In this document: positions 17,801 to 26,365 of the stretch, one piece after another | Layout: each line of letters begins with the position of its first letter | How positions within the stretch are numbered: the stretch's first letter is position 1 | Source of the DNA: an uncultured Lachnospiraceae bacterium | GTDB lineage: Bacteria > Bacillota > Clostridia > Lachnospirales > Lachnospiraceae | NCBI GenBank assembly: GCA_947566705.1 | Contig: CANOLA010000007.1 | Span: 1-64,000, forward strand | Reading direction: 5' to 3' | Length of the DNA stretch: 64,000 nt | Translations under genes and position numbers: made by a program | The notes under the pieces: generated by a model | Told to the model about the DNA's origin: nothing | The model's database searches: none | Seen by the model: the letters and a program-made list of their open reading frames with translations, nothing else

Positions 17801-18208
17801 CCATTCCTGAAATGCTTTAACATATTGTTCTTCATCTTCTAAATTCTTATTTTTAATTTCTTCCAGAGTCAGCCATTCAAATTTTTCATGTTCTTCACTC
17901 AATACTACCTCTCCCGAAGTCCACGCACACAAATAATTAATTCCTACTAATTGGAACTCTTCTGTGTTTTTTACGTAAGTCCAAACATGAATAGGTCTTA
18001 CTATTTCAACTTCAAGTCCAACCTCTTCTGCAATTTCTCTTTTCAAAGCATCATAAGGGTTTTCCCCAAATTCTAATCTGCCGCCCGGCTGATCAATTCG
18101 CAAATCCGGATTAGGATCATGGGACGCCTCTTCTTTAGTTTTATAAATAATCAATAATTTGTTATCCTTAAAAATATATCCCTTATTTGCTATTCCAAAT
18201 CTTTCCAT
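17786..18208 (-). CDS. NUDIX hydrolase
   Basis: A 140-aa protein with a complete NUDIX box (starting GRLEFGENPY and ending REIAEEVGLEV), which fits GX5EX7REUXEEXGU and is the Mg-binding pyrophosphatase site. The substrate is probably a nucleoside diphosphate derivative; MutT-like housecleaning is possible. The last residues (WSFFV) are encoded where the sequence changes into the ABC-2 relic, so the C-terminus may have been altered by that junction. The ribosome binding site is GGAAGGAAA. Confidence 0.85.
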   Translation of the reverse strand: MERFGIANKGYIFKDNKLLIIYKTKEEASHDPNPDLRIDQPGGRLEFGENPYDALKREIAEEVGLEVEIVRPIHVWTYVKNTEEFQLVGINYLCAWTSGEVVLSEEHEKFEWLTLEEIKNKNLEDEEQYVKAFQEWSFFV

Positions 18209-18255
18209 TTTTTATTTTCCTTCCACATCTTCTCCATATTTTTCTCTCATAACAC

Positions 18256-18284
18256 ATTATAGCACAAAAAACGGGATAATCAGT
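18256..18284 (-). promoter_or_regulatory. Extended -10 promoter of the NUDIX gene
   Basis: Minus strand TGC-TATAAT with a poor -35 (ACTGAT) 17 bp upstream. It stands alone between the NUDIX gene and the end of the sensor kinase gene. Confidence 0.5.
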
Positions 18285-18299
18285 AACATATACAAAACC

Positions 18300-19511
18300 T
18301 TACGCCATTTTAACAACAAGCGTTATACTGAAAGCATCATCACAAATATCAGCATATACCTCTCCATTCATAAGCCCCATCAGTCTGCGGCATATGAAAA
18401 GCCCAAGCCCGTTGCCCTGCACATTGTCCGCATTATTTCCACGATGAAAGCTCTCGAATATCTGCGGCAGTTCTTTCGTTTCAAGCGTGCAGCCTGTATT
18501 TGATACCGTGATAAGCTCACAGCCGTCCATTTTATCAAAGCTAATCTCAATTCGTCTGCCATCACCGTATTTAATCGCATTTTCAATCAGATTTTGCAGG
18601 CACTCTGCAAGGCGGTCAGGGTCGCAGGAAAGAATGCAGTCATCATATTTCTGAATGATAAACTCCGTTTTCGACATGGCAAGCTCTGGAGCATATCTTT
18701 CCTTTATTCTTGTGATGATAACACTTAAGAAAGCCTCCCCCTGTGTGACCTCAAAGCTCATAAAGTCCTCGCTTGCCGCCTTGGTAATTTCGCTAACAAA
18801 ACGTTCTATCTCATCTGCACGGGTATTAATGCTCAAGGCAGCAGCACGTCGTTTTTCCTCGTCCTTGTATAATCCCCTGGCAAGAGCCTTTGCATTCAGC
18901 TTGATTGCCGACAAAGGCGTTTTAATGTCGTGGGAAAGAGAAAGCAGCAAGAGTTTTTTGTCCCTCTGCATTGTGATTTCTTTTTTGCGGCTGTCCTCGA
19001 TACTCTCACGCAGGAGATTTACACCCCATGTGAATTTTCCGAAGAAACGGCTTTTTTCCTCTGGTATCGGGACAGCAAGATTGCCCCTTGCAAGCTCCTG
19101 CGGAACATCGTTCAGCCTGCTGAATGGCACGATGATATGCCAACGGATATAACACAATAGACCAATCACAAGCAAAAACAGCACACCAAATACACAGTTT
19201 ATTACCACAATACTGCTCTGTCCGTTTCCGGCAGTATACTCCACACGATACAGCGTACCGCCTGCTTCTATGATCAGATAATGCTCATCGGAACGGTAGA
19301 GTTCATCACCCGTGAACACGCCCGTAATATGGGGATATTTTTCAAGGTCAAACTCTCCCGTTTCCGCTATTTCATCTGCAAGCCGCTTGGCTTCCACACG
19401 GTAAATACCTTCATTTCTGTCTTTCATTCCCACAAGAAACAAATTCAATATCACTGTCATCAAAAGAAATACCGTTATCACTGCAATACACAGTCTTCTG
19501 AAAGCCTTCAT
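18300..19511 (-). CDS. Sensor histidine kinase of the ABC-linked two-component system
   Basis: A 403-aa kinase. It has an N-terminal helix (10-28), a short extracellular domain of about 70 aa, a second helix (101-121), a HAMP-like linker, an H-box LLSLSHDIKTPLSAIK with His194, N-box LQNLIENAIKYGD, and G-boxes ending GNGLGLFICRRLM. It overlaps the regulator gene by 4 bp. With the regulator and FtsX-type transporter upstream it forms a four-gene antimicrobial-response-like module. The ligand is unknown. Confidence 0.9.
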   Translation of the reverse strand: MKAFRRLCIAVITVFLLMTVILNLFLVGMKDRNEGIYRVEAKRLADEIAETGEFDLEKYPHITGVFTGDELYRSDEHYLIIEAGGTLYRVEYTAGNGQSSIVVINCVFGVLFLLVIGLLCYIRWHIIVPFSRLNDVPQELARGNLAVPIPEEKSRFFGKFTWGVNLLRESIEDSRKKEITMQRDKKLLLLSLSHDIKTPLSAIKLNAKALARGLYKDEEKRRAAALSINTRADEIERFVSEITKAASEDFMSFEVTQGEAFLSVIITRIKERYAPELAMSKTEFIIQKYDDCILSCDPDRLAECLQNLIENAIKYGDGRRIEISFDKMDGCELITVSNTGCTLETKELPQIFESFHRGNNADNVQGNGLGLFICRRLMGLMNGEVYADICDDAFSITLVVKMA

Positions 19512-20170
19512 ACAAACTTATACCCCACACCCCAGACAGTAAGCAAACGCCTTGCATTCTTAGGATCATCACCGAGCTTCTGGCGAAGGCGGTTGATATG
19601 CACATGGAGCGTTTGCAGCTCCGAATCACTGTCACTGCCCCAGACAGTGCCAAACAGGTACTCTTTTTTCAGGGTTTTGCCCTGATTCCCGATCAGAAGC
19701 GCTAACAGTTCAAATTCCTTTGCAGGCAGTTCCACGGGCTTTTCATCAATGACCGCTGTTTTATCTGCAAGATTGAGTATCACACCGTCCGCCGACAAGA
19801 TATCACGCTGATACCGCCGTTTGAATATCCCCTTGATCTTAGCGATAAGAATATCAATGTCATAAGGCTTTTCAATATAATCGTCAGCACCGAGGTCAAA
19901 GCCGTTCAGCTTATCCTCCTTGCCCGTCCTTGAACTTACAATCAGTATAGGAGTATCCACATTTTCCCGAAGTCTGGAGCAGACTGCAAAACCGTTCACA
20001 TCGGGGAGATTGATGTCAAGCACCACAAGCCTTGCGCCATATCGCTCAAAGAGCTGCAGGGCACGCTCACCGCTGTCCACGCTTGACACGGTATAGCCCT
20101 CGTCACGCAGGAAGTCAGTCAGCAGGCCGGCCAGTTCCTTATCATCTTCTACTATCAGAATATCAGTCAT
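19508..20170 (-). CDS. OmpR/PhoB-family response regulator
   Basis: A 220-aa regulator. It has the receiver acidic pair (VEDD), phospho-acceptor Asp52 in VVLDINLPDVNG, conserved SSRTG and Lys in YIEKPYD, and a winged helix with ELPAKEFELLALLIGN, HVHINRLRQKLGDD and TVWGVGYKF. It lies between the ATPase gene and its kinase. The promoter of the permease gene carries TTAACA repeats 11 bp apart (23412-23428), the spacing expected for an OmpR/PhoB dimer, so autoregulation is likely. Confidence 0.92.
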   Translation of the reverse strand: MTDILIVEDDKELAGLLTDFLRDEGYTVSSVDSGERALQLFERYGARLVVLDINLPDVNGFAVCSRLRENVDTPILIVSSRTGKEDKLNGFDLGADDYIEKPYDIDILIAKIKGIFKRRYQRDILSADGVILNLADKTAVIDEKPVELPAKEFELLALLIGNQGKTLKKEYLFGTVWGSDSDSELQTLHVHINRLRQKLGDDPKNARRLLTVWGVGYKFV

Positions 20171-20174
20171 AAGA

Positions 20175-20942
20175 TCACCATCCCTGTTCCATAAGCCAGT
20201 TGTTCAGCTCTCTTTCGCGGTCACGAAGTTCCTTGTCACCGCCGCCAAAATGTCCCATTTCTTTTTCACCGACAATCCCGCCGTCCACAAGGTAAAGCAC
20301 CCTGCTGCACTTGGCGGCAACCTTGGGATCATGGGTCACGCACATAACCGTCGTACCGTCACGGTTTAAGGAGAGCAGCTCGTTCATAACCTCATCAGAG
20401 CTTGAACGGTTGAGAGCGCCTGTCGGCTCGTCAGCAAAGATCATCCTGGGATTGTTTATCATACTGCGGCAGATACATGCCCTCTGAAGCTGTCCGCCCG
20501 ACACCTCGTTAATGTCGTTATTACCCACATCGTCGATGCCGAGCCTGCGCATAAGCGCTCTGCCACGCTCATCGGTCTGCCTGCGGCTCTCCATATTCTT
20601 TTTTGATTGTGCCGCGGGGAGGATTATGTTGTCTAGAACGGTGAGGTTTTTCAGCATGTACATCTGCTGGAAAATAAATCCCATTTCATCAAGACGCAGG
20701 TCGGCAAGCTCCCTATCGCCCATACTGGCGATATTTTTTCCGCAGAACAGCGCTTCGCCTGCGGTAATGCCGTCCATACCGGACACGGTGTAAAGCAGGG
20801 TGGATTTGCCTGAACCGGAGGGTCCCATAACGGCGACCATTTCCCCCTCGCTCACGGTGAAATTCACGTTTTTCAGAACGTTGTTCTGACGCTTGTTTAC
20901 TATATAGGTTTTGCAAAGATTCTTTACTTCGAGAATATTCAT
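20175..20942 (-). CDS. ABC transporter ATPase (MacB/BceA type)
   Basis: A 255-aa protein with Walker A GPSGSGKST (40-48), Q-loop FIFQQ, a complete signature SGGQLQRACICRS, Walker B RMIFADEPTGALN and H-loop VTHD. It is the partner of the FtsX-domain permease encoded 19 bp upstream. The C-terminal tail DRERELNNWLMEQGW is an extra not found in minimal ATPases. The start at 20942 follows AAAGGAAG. The set resembles transporters that shed or sense antimicrobial peptides. Confidence 0.9.
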   Translation of the reverse strand: MNILEVKNLCKTYIVNKRQNNVLKNVNFTVSEGEMVAVMGPSGSGKSTLLYTVSGMDGITAGEALFCGKNIASMGDRELADLRLDEMGFIFQQMYMLKNLTVLDNIILPAAQSKKNMESRRQTDERGRALMRRLGIDDVGNNDINEVSGGQLQRACICRSMINNPRMIFADEPTGALNRSSSDEVMNELLSLNRDGTTVMCVTHDPKVAAKCSRVLYLVDGGIVGEKEMGHFGGGDKELRDRERELNNWLMEQGW

Positions 20943-20961
20943 AATTATTTTCTTCCTTTCA

Positions 20962-23349
20962 TTATTCAATGTTTGCCGTATCGGAGGATTTGATTCTTCT
21001 TGTGTACAGCGAGGTAAAGAACGCGCTGACAACTGTAGCGGCAAGGACGATAACGGGAAATACCGCGTATATCTCCACGGGGTTCTGCACATATTCTACG
21101 CCCATTTCAAGACCCATTGATCTGAAAACAGGGTCGAAGCAAAGCTTTGTAAGGGGCATACCCAGAAGCTCCGCGATAAGCACAGCCGCCGCTGCTGAAA
21201 TGAAAAATCTCAACGTGTACTGTCCGTATATTTTGGTGTTCCTCATGCCTATGGCTTTCATAAGGGCAATTTCAGCCTTTTCCTTTGCGATAAAGGAACG
21301 CACCATAAGGACAGCGATAAGCGCGGCTAAAATTACCGTAAGGACGGCGGACATTTTTTTCACCGCGTCTATGGCGCCGCCGACTCCGGTGAGGTCGCTT
21401 ACAGTTTCGCCCGCCGTTTTAACGCTTGAAAATTCAGGGTAAAGCTCTTTAATCTTTTCAATTCTGCGTAATACTTCCTTATCGTCGGTGTCATCGGTAA
21501 ATTTTATCTGCGTACCGGGTGAACCGGCCGCCATGGTATAGTTTATATCGCAGTCAGTATGAACCCTTACAGAAATTCCCTGATTGACTATTGCCTGATA
21601 CAAAGCGGTTATGATGAACTCCGCCGTTTCGCCCGTCGGGTAGGACACAGTAACGGTATCGCCTATTTCCGCGCCCAGCTTTTTTGCCAAAATAGTCGTC
21701 ACTGCAATTTCGCCGCTGTCCTGGGGAGGAGTACCCTCTGAATATTCGTACATATCCATTGTTGTTCCCGTCCCCTGAAGTATAGCTGTCTTGCTTTCAT
21801 TTTCGCCGTATCTTATCATCGGATACAAATAATATTCCGTCATACATTCCGCGGGCATACCGTTTTCCGCCAGCGTCTGCTCCATGTCCTCAAGATATTT
21901 TTCAACCCTTTCATGTCCGTCCCCGGTCATAAATTTCATAGCTTCATCGCCAATATCCGCAACGGCGTGACAGTCCGCCTCCCCGAAATATTTCAGCAGC
22001 TTTCCGCTTTTAAGAGACGCAGTGGCATTGGAAAGTATTACCAGCAGCGACGTACACAGAAAAAACGTAAGGATAATGACAGCGTAGCGTCTGGGACTGC
22101 TTGCAATATCGTTTGCAGCAAGGAAAGCTGTTGTACCAAGCCTTGATTTTCCAAGGCTCATAACGCTCTTTTTACGGAAGCGTTCCCCCGTCTGCCCGTT
22201 TCTTACAGCGTCGACAGGGGACATTTTGCTCACCCTGCCCGTACAGCCAAGACAGAACAGGAGAATTACAGCCGCTGTCAGAACCGCACAGCCGATATTG
22301 ATAAAACCGTTATTGCCGCTGTCTATTATAATAGACTCCGAAGAATAATTTAAAAACATTTTTCCGAAGGGGTAGCTGAGTATCAGGCCGAGCGCTGCGC
22401 CGACAACGGAAATAGCGAAGTATTTTGTAAGGTACAGTCCCCGAATTTTTATGTTCCGTATGCCTATTGCTTTCATAACACCTATCTCACGGAATTCCTC
22501 GGAGAGGGTAAAGGCTATGGTGAACCGCAGCACCGCAAAGGATATGATGATAAGAATAATGCTCACCGCAAGGATAAGCCCCATGATTATCATATCAAAA
22601 ATATAGGCTTGATTCAGTATATCCGTGTCACTCGCAAAGGTAAAGCTGTCGGATATATCCGCTATCTGGGACAGGGCCTTGTCAAGGTCGGCGGTGTGTA
22701 TGTATAAGAATTTCCCGCCGTACATATTTTTCATCGTCTCGTCGGACATATATTCGTCAAAGTCCTCGCCGTTAATAATAAACCTTTTTATGCCCATCAA
22801 TTCCGAACCTAAGACAGCATCCTTGAAGCCGCCCGCAAAGGTAAATTCACGGCTTATGCCCTCTATTTCGACAGTAATCTTGTCACCGACTTTAAGTCCC
22901 ATATTTTTCTCCGTGAAACGGGAGGCGTAGATTTTTCCTTTGGGTACGCTTTTAAGAATACTTCCGTCGTCCGGAAAATAATTCATCCCCATATCTCTGC
23001 CGCTCTGTAATACTAATATCTGATTGACGTTGGAATCGTTAAGCGGTTCGCCTTTCCGCGTAATATTGGACTGGGACATACGAACGAACTCCTCGGTACG
23101 GAACTCGTCTATCGCGGAGGCGTTTTCAAGCGTCCCGCAAATGTCCTTGTCTGAGGATTTGTTTTCGCTCATCGCCCAGTAATCGGGCACGTCCGCCATT
23201 TCAAAATAGCTGTCCAGCGCAGTCGTCACGGTGATGATGTTGCTCACGCTGGAGGACACGAACATCGACGCGAGTATAATAAATACCAGCAGTATCACGT
23301 TCATTGCCCTTTTGCGTTTAAGGTCTTTTTTCAGTATTCTCCAGAACAT
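20962..23349 (-). CDS. FtsX-domain ABC permease
   Basis: A 795-aa permease with two FtsX-type four-helix bundles. The first (about 255-400) starts MIIMGLILAVSIILIIISFAVLRFTIAFTL. The second (about 660-790) contains VILAALIAVLMVRSFIAKEKAEIALMKAIGMRN. The repeated IGVMKAIGIRN/IALMKAIGMRN couplings are typical contacts to the ATPase. Large extracytoplasmic domains lie between the first helix and each bundle. It is longer than BceB (about 650 aa). First gene of the operon, with ribosome binding site AGAGGT. Confidence 0.88.
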   Translation of the reverse strand: MFWRILKKDLKRKRAMNVILLVFIILASMFVSSSVSNIITVTTALDSYFEMADVPDYWAMSENKSSDKDICGTLENASAIDEFRTEEFVRMSQSNITRKGEPLNDSNVNQILVLQSGRDMGMNYFPDDGSILKSVPKGKIYASRFTEKNMGLKVGDKITVEIEGISREFTFAGGFKDAVLGSELMGIKRFIINGEDFDEYMSDETMKNMYGGKFLYIHTADLDKALSQIADISDSFTFASDTDILNQAYIFDMIIMGLILAVSIILIIISFAVLRFTIAFTLSEEFREIGVMKAIGIRNIKIRGLYLTKYFAISVVGAALGLILSYPFGKMFLNYSSESIIIDSGNNGFINIGCAVLTAAVILLFCLGCTGRVSKMSPVDAVRNGQTGERFRKKSVMSLGKSRLGTTAFLAANDIASSPRRYAVIILTFFLCTSLLVILSNATASLKSGKLLKYFGEADCHAVADIGDEAMKFMTGDGHERVEKYLEDMEQTLAENGMPAECMTEYYLYPMIRYGENESKTAILQGTGTTMDMYEYSEGTPPQDSGEIAVTTILAKKLGAEIGDTVTVSYPTGETAEFIITALYQAIVNQGISVRVHTDCDINYTMAAGSPGTQIKFTDDTDDKEVLRRIEKIKELYPEFSSVKTAGETVSDLTGVGGAIDAVKKMSAVLTVILAALIAVLMVRSFIAKEKAEIALMKAIGMRNTKIYGQYTLRFFISAAAAVLIAELLGMPLTKLCFDPVFRSMGLEMGVEYVQNPVEIYAVFPVIVLAATVVSAFFTSLYTRRIKSSDTANIE

Positions 23350-23411
23350 AGTGTATACCTCTTTTCCCTCGTTTTATTTTTTCTATGTTCTGAATCATAG
23401 CATAGAAATTC

Positions 23412-23428
23412 TTAACAAGTCTTTAACA
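23412..23428 (-). promoter_or_regulatory. TTAACA direct repeat in the ABC operon promoter
   Basis: TTAACA-N5-TTAACA (plus strand; TGTTAA on minus) with 11-bp phasing lies just upstream of an extended -10 (TGC-TATGAT) for the permease operon. This is the form of sites bound by OmpR/PhoB-type regulators, and one is encoded in the operon. Confidence 0.6.
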
Positions 23429-23429
23429 A

Positions 23430-23515
23430 GGAATGCCGTATTTATAGGAAAAAACATGTTTTTTGTATACTTTGTGTATACTTGCAGTTAAGATATCCTT
23501 GTTTTTACTGCGATT
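23430..23515. other. Left host/prophage junction region
   Basis: Host genes end at about 23430 and the lysis genes of the phage begin at 23516, so attL should be here. It holds a perfect 16-bp palindrome AAAAAACATGTTTTTT (23449-23464) and GTATAC-TTTGT-GTATAC (23465-23481). The core cannot be fixed because attR is outside the window. Confidence 0.4.
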
Positions 23516-24193
23516 TTACGCCTTTACAACCACCGCGTCAAACCCTGCTAATTTTAACTTTTTCTGCATGGTTTCGGCATTCTCTTTTTTAGAATATGCC
23601 CCCACCTGAACTTTGTAAACTGTTCCGGATGATGCCGTATCTTTGACTTCTGCCTTTTTGCCGGTGATGCCATATACAATGGCTTCTGCCATCTTTTCCG
23701 CATCATACAGTTTCACATCGTCCCTGTCGTCCACGAAACAGCATTCCACCAGGAGCGCAGGAGCCTTTACCTTTTTAAGGTAATACAAATCATTCCTGAC
23801 TTTCACACCACGGTTCTTAAAACCGGTGGCTGAAACAGCCTTTACGATTTTATTTGCATAATTATTTGAACCGCTCGTGGAACTGTATACCAGCACTTCT
23901 GTTCCGGTTGTCGTTCCGTTCCCAGCCTTGTCATTCGCACCCGCATTGAAATGTATGGACACGTCAAGGTCTGCTGTATGCCGGTTGCATTTTGCAACAA
24001 TCTTATTCAGTACGTCCGTCTGGCTTGCCCCATCCTCACACGTGCAGTCATACACCGTATGTCCAAGACTTTTCAGTTTGCTTACAACCTTGTCCTTTAC
24101 CTTTCTGGCTTCCGTAGATTCTTTTATGATGCCCACAGCACCGCAGGCGGTCTTTCCGTCCGGATTATGTCCGGCATGTACATTAATAACCAT
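23516..24193 (-). CDS. Phage endolysin: N-acetylmuramoyl-L-alanine amidase with SPOR domain
   Basis: A 225-aa lysin. The Amidase_3 domain (about 1-175) has Zn-site residues in VHAGHN (His6/His9 region), SIHFNAG and the catalytic glutamate in LLVECCFVD. A C-terminal SPOR domain (YKVQVGAYSKKENAETMQKKLK) should bind denuded glycan. The start at 24193 is favoured over the ATG 12 bp upstream, which sits too close to AAAGGAG. It overlaps the holin gene by 11 bp, and there is no signal peptide, as expected for holin-dependent release. Confidence 0.9.
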   Translation of the reverse strand: MVINVHAGHNPDGKTACGAVGIIKESTEARKVKDKVVSKLKSLGHTVYDCTCEDGASQTDVLNKIVAKCNRHTADLDVSIHFNAGANDKAGNGTTTGTEVLVYSSTSGSNNYANKIVKAVSATGFKNRGVKVRNDLYYLKKVKAPALLVECCFVDDRDDVKLYDAEKMAEAIVYGITGKKAEVKDTASSGTVYKVQVGAYSKKENAETMQKKLKLAGFDAVVVKA

Positions 24194-24413
24194 TCTGCCC
24201 TTCATCTCCTTTCGATTTCATATTTGCAGCATCCGTCAGCCCCTCTCCAATAATATACGCAACCAGAGTACCGCCTGCCATAATAAGTGCCGTCACCTGC
24301 ACTGCAACACTGTCGGATACATTGAGCATCGTCATCAGCGGTGTTACGAATCCGACAACTGCCGCCCAGAACTTTCTGCTTGTCAATTTCCTTGTCCAGT
24401 CAATCTTTTTCAT
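24183..24413 (-). CDS. Phage holin
   Basis: A 76-aa protein with two membrane helices (FWAAVVGFVTPLMTML and VQVTALIMAGGTLVAYIIG) and a charged tail, directly before the endolysin. Size and layout match small Firmicute phage holins (phi-LC3-like). Confidence 0.82.
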   Translation of the reverse strand: MKKIDWTRKLTSRKFWAAVVGFVTPLMTMLNVSDSVAVQVTALIMAGGTLVAYIIGEGLTDAANMKSKGDEGQNGY

Positions 24414-24436
24414 GTAGTTTCTCCTCCTTGTAAAAT

Positions 24437-24772
24437 TTATAAAAGTGCAAGCACTGCCGTAACGACAGCGCCGACTACCGTTCCAATAACTGCTGTTAAA
24501 ACAGCATGTTTCATCTGCAAATGTTCCTCTGCAGGTTCCTTTTCGATTTTTTCAAGTCTTTCATTCTGTTTCTCAATCAGGTTTCCCTGACGCTCAATTG
24601 CTGCCAGCATATTTTCCATATTGACCGCCATCCGCTCAACAGATACCGTGAGCGCATTCATCCGATCCACGCCCTCTTCAAGCATGGATATCCGTTTGTT
24701 CTGTCTTGCGTTTTCCTCATCAATGCGCTTTACAAACTCAATGTGTTCTGCGCGTGTAATATTTCCGTCCAT
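24437..24772 (-). CDS. Coiled-coil/transmembrane lysis accessory protein (XhlA-like)
   Basis: A 111-aa protein with a long heptad region (about 8-80: RIDEENARQNKRISMLEEGVDRMN and on), then one C-terminal membrane helix (AVLTAVIGTVVGAVVTAVLALL). This is the arrangement of XhlA-like proteins found between tail and holin genes. Confidence 0.7.
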   Translation of the reverse strand: MDGNITRAEHIEFVKRIDEENARQNKRISMLEEGVDRMNALTVSVERMAVNMENMLAAIERQGNLIEKQNERLEKIEKEPAEEHLQMKHAVLTAVIGTVVGAVVTAVLALL

Positions 24773-24775
24773 GCA

Positions 24776-26347
24776 TTATTCCTCCGTTTCTTCTCCGTTT
24801 TCCGCTACTGTGAGCGTATACGTTACCTTCATGCTCTGGTTTGCTGTCTTTGTGACAGGAGAATCAAGGTTGTTAATTGTAACAAGAAGTGCCGGGTCAC
24901 AAATCAGGGCAAGTCCGTAATTGCCGCTTCGGTTAAAAGTTATCAGATATCCACCGGCAAAAAAAACATTTGACGTATTTCTGTAAGTTTTTCCCGGAAG
25001 TGCTCCGTTTTTAAAACGCATTGTCCCTTCATTTACATCAACTGTCTTTACCGGTAAACTGTCAAAGCACAAATTTCCGTTTTCATAATATACATCCTCC
25101 ATATAATTGGAAATGTGGACAATTCCTGCATCCCCTGACGCGTTTTTTACTGTCACTTCCATAAAATCCTCACTGTTTTCCATGTTTATCCTATATAGCG
25201 TATTTGACTGTCCAATCAGGAAAACATATCCTGCAGCTGATGCGAAAAGAGCTCTTTTAGTATCCGAAGTACCAACAACTGCACTATTCTGCATGTAAAA
25301 AAATATATTTTCCCCAGTTTTATTGGTAACGGTGAAATATGTACTTGTAAAATCTGATGCGCTTATTCTCCAAATATATGCACTATCTTCCGGAATCAGG
25401 TATGAACTAATGGTTCCGTTATCAGGAGGAATCCGGAACATCACATAAATATATGTATCATCCCTGAATACATCAACTCCGAATGGTCTGTTTATAGCAT
25501 CAAGCGTACTGTTTTTTATCAGGGCAGCCAGCTGCGACGGCATGCTGACCGTTACGGTTTCCAGATAATCCACCTGGTCAAAAATACCAACCCGGTCAAT
25601 GTAAAAACTATAGACATCTATATCAATTGCCCGTTTATAAAACATACTCTTTTTAAACTTTTCAAAATCATCCCCATTATTCATATGGAATACCTTGAAT
25701 TCATCTGCTGAATGTGCACGCAGTATTCTGTTTTTTCCCACGTCAATAAACAGGACACTAAAAATGGATTCCATACTGCCGGACGCTGCCCCGTCAAGAT
25801 CCGGAAGAAAAATCTTCTTATTCTGATATAAAAACGTCGGTTCATTAGAAAGCACATAACCAGAATCATACGGATATGTGCCTCTTGTGAACTTTCCTCC
25901 GGCCTGCGTGGTAAGGCAGGCACATGAAATTGTACCGTTTGCCTGCGCAGTGTTAAAATCCCATACATGCTTATATCCTTTTATATCACCATCTGTGAGG
26001 TATCCGCTTTCCACCTTGTTATAACTTCCTGCCATAACATTTGAACCTGAATACTCGGCACCCGAACCGCAGCCCACCACATGTACTCCGGCAGGAGTAT
26101 ATATGGTGTTTGGATTTTCCTCAATTGCATCATCAAAAAGCATGATTCCCCCGGTAAAGTTTTTTATTGTACTCTCCTCCGAGTTTTCCACCACCATTGA
26201 ATACAGTGGGTTGTTGCAGAACATGCCACCGACATAATTTGCAATAAAAGACAGTGCATTTGTCACCATGTTATCATCCTCACGTACCTCTGTCTGCCCG
26301 GTGTTCACGTCTGTAAGTTCAATTTTTGTGTGTCCCTTCAATACCAT
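24776..26347 (-). CDS. Phage tail/baseplate structural protein
   Basis: A 523-aa beta-rich protein starting MVLKGHTKIELTDVNTGQTEV. It ends in a pair of Glu residues and has no signal peptide. It lies between the baseplate hub and the lysis genes, where receptor-binding or upper baseplate proteins are found. The N-terminal motif KGHTKIELTD is typical of such Clostridia phage proteins. No enzymatic motif is seen. It may decide host range, by position only. Confidence 0.6.
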   Translation of the reverse strand: MVLKGHTKIELTDVNTGQTEVREDDNMVTNALSFIANYVGGMFCNNPLYSMVVENSEESTIKNFTGGIMLFDDAIEENPNTIYTPAGVHVVGCGSGAEYSGSNVMAGSYNKVESGYLTDGDIKGYKHVWDFNTAQANGTISCACLTTQAGGKFTRGTYPYDSGYVLSNEPTFLYQNKKIFLPDLDGAASGSMESIFSVLFIDVGKNRILRAHSADEFKVFHMNNGDDFEKFKKSMFYKRAIDIDVYSFYIDRVGIFDQVDYLETVTVSMPSQLAALIKNSTLDAINRPFGVDVFRDDTYIYVMFRIPPDNGTISSYLIPEDSAYIWRISASDFTSTYFTVTNKTGENIFFYMQNSAVVGTSDTKRALFASAAGYVFLIGQSNTLYRINMENSEDFMEVTVKNASGDAGIVHISNYMEDVYYENGNLCFDSLPVKTVDVNEGTMRFKNGALPGKTYRNTSNVFFAGGYLITFNRSGNYGLALICDPALLVTINNLDSPVTKTANQSMKVTYTLTVAENGEETEE

Positions 26348-26365
26348 CTTATCAGTTCCTCCTTT

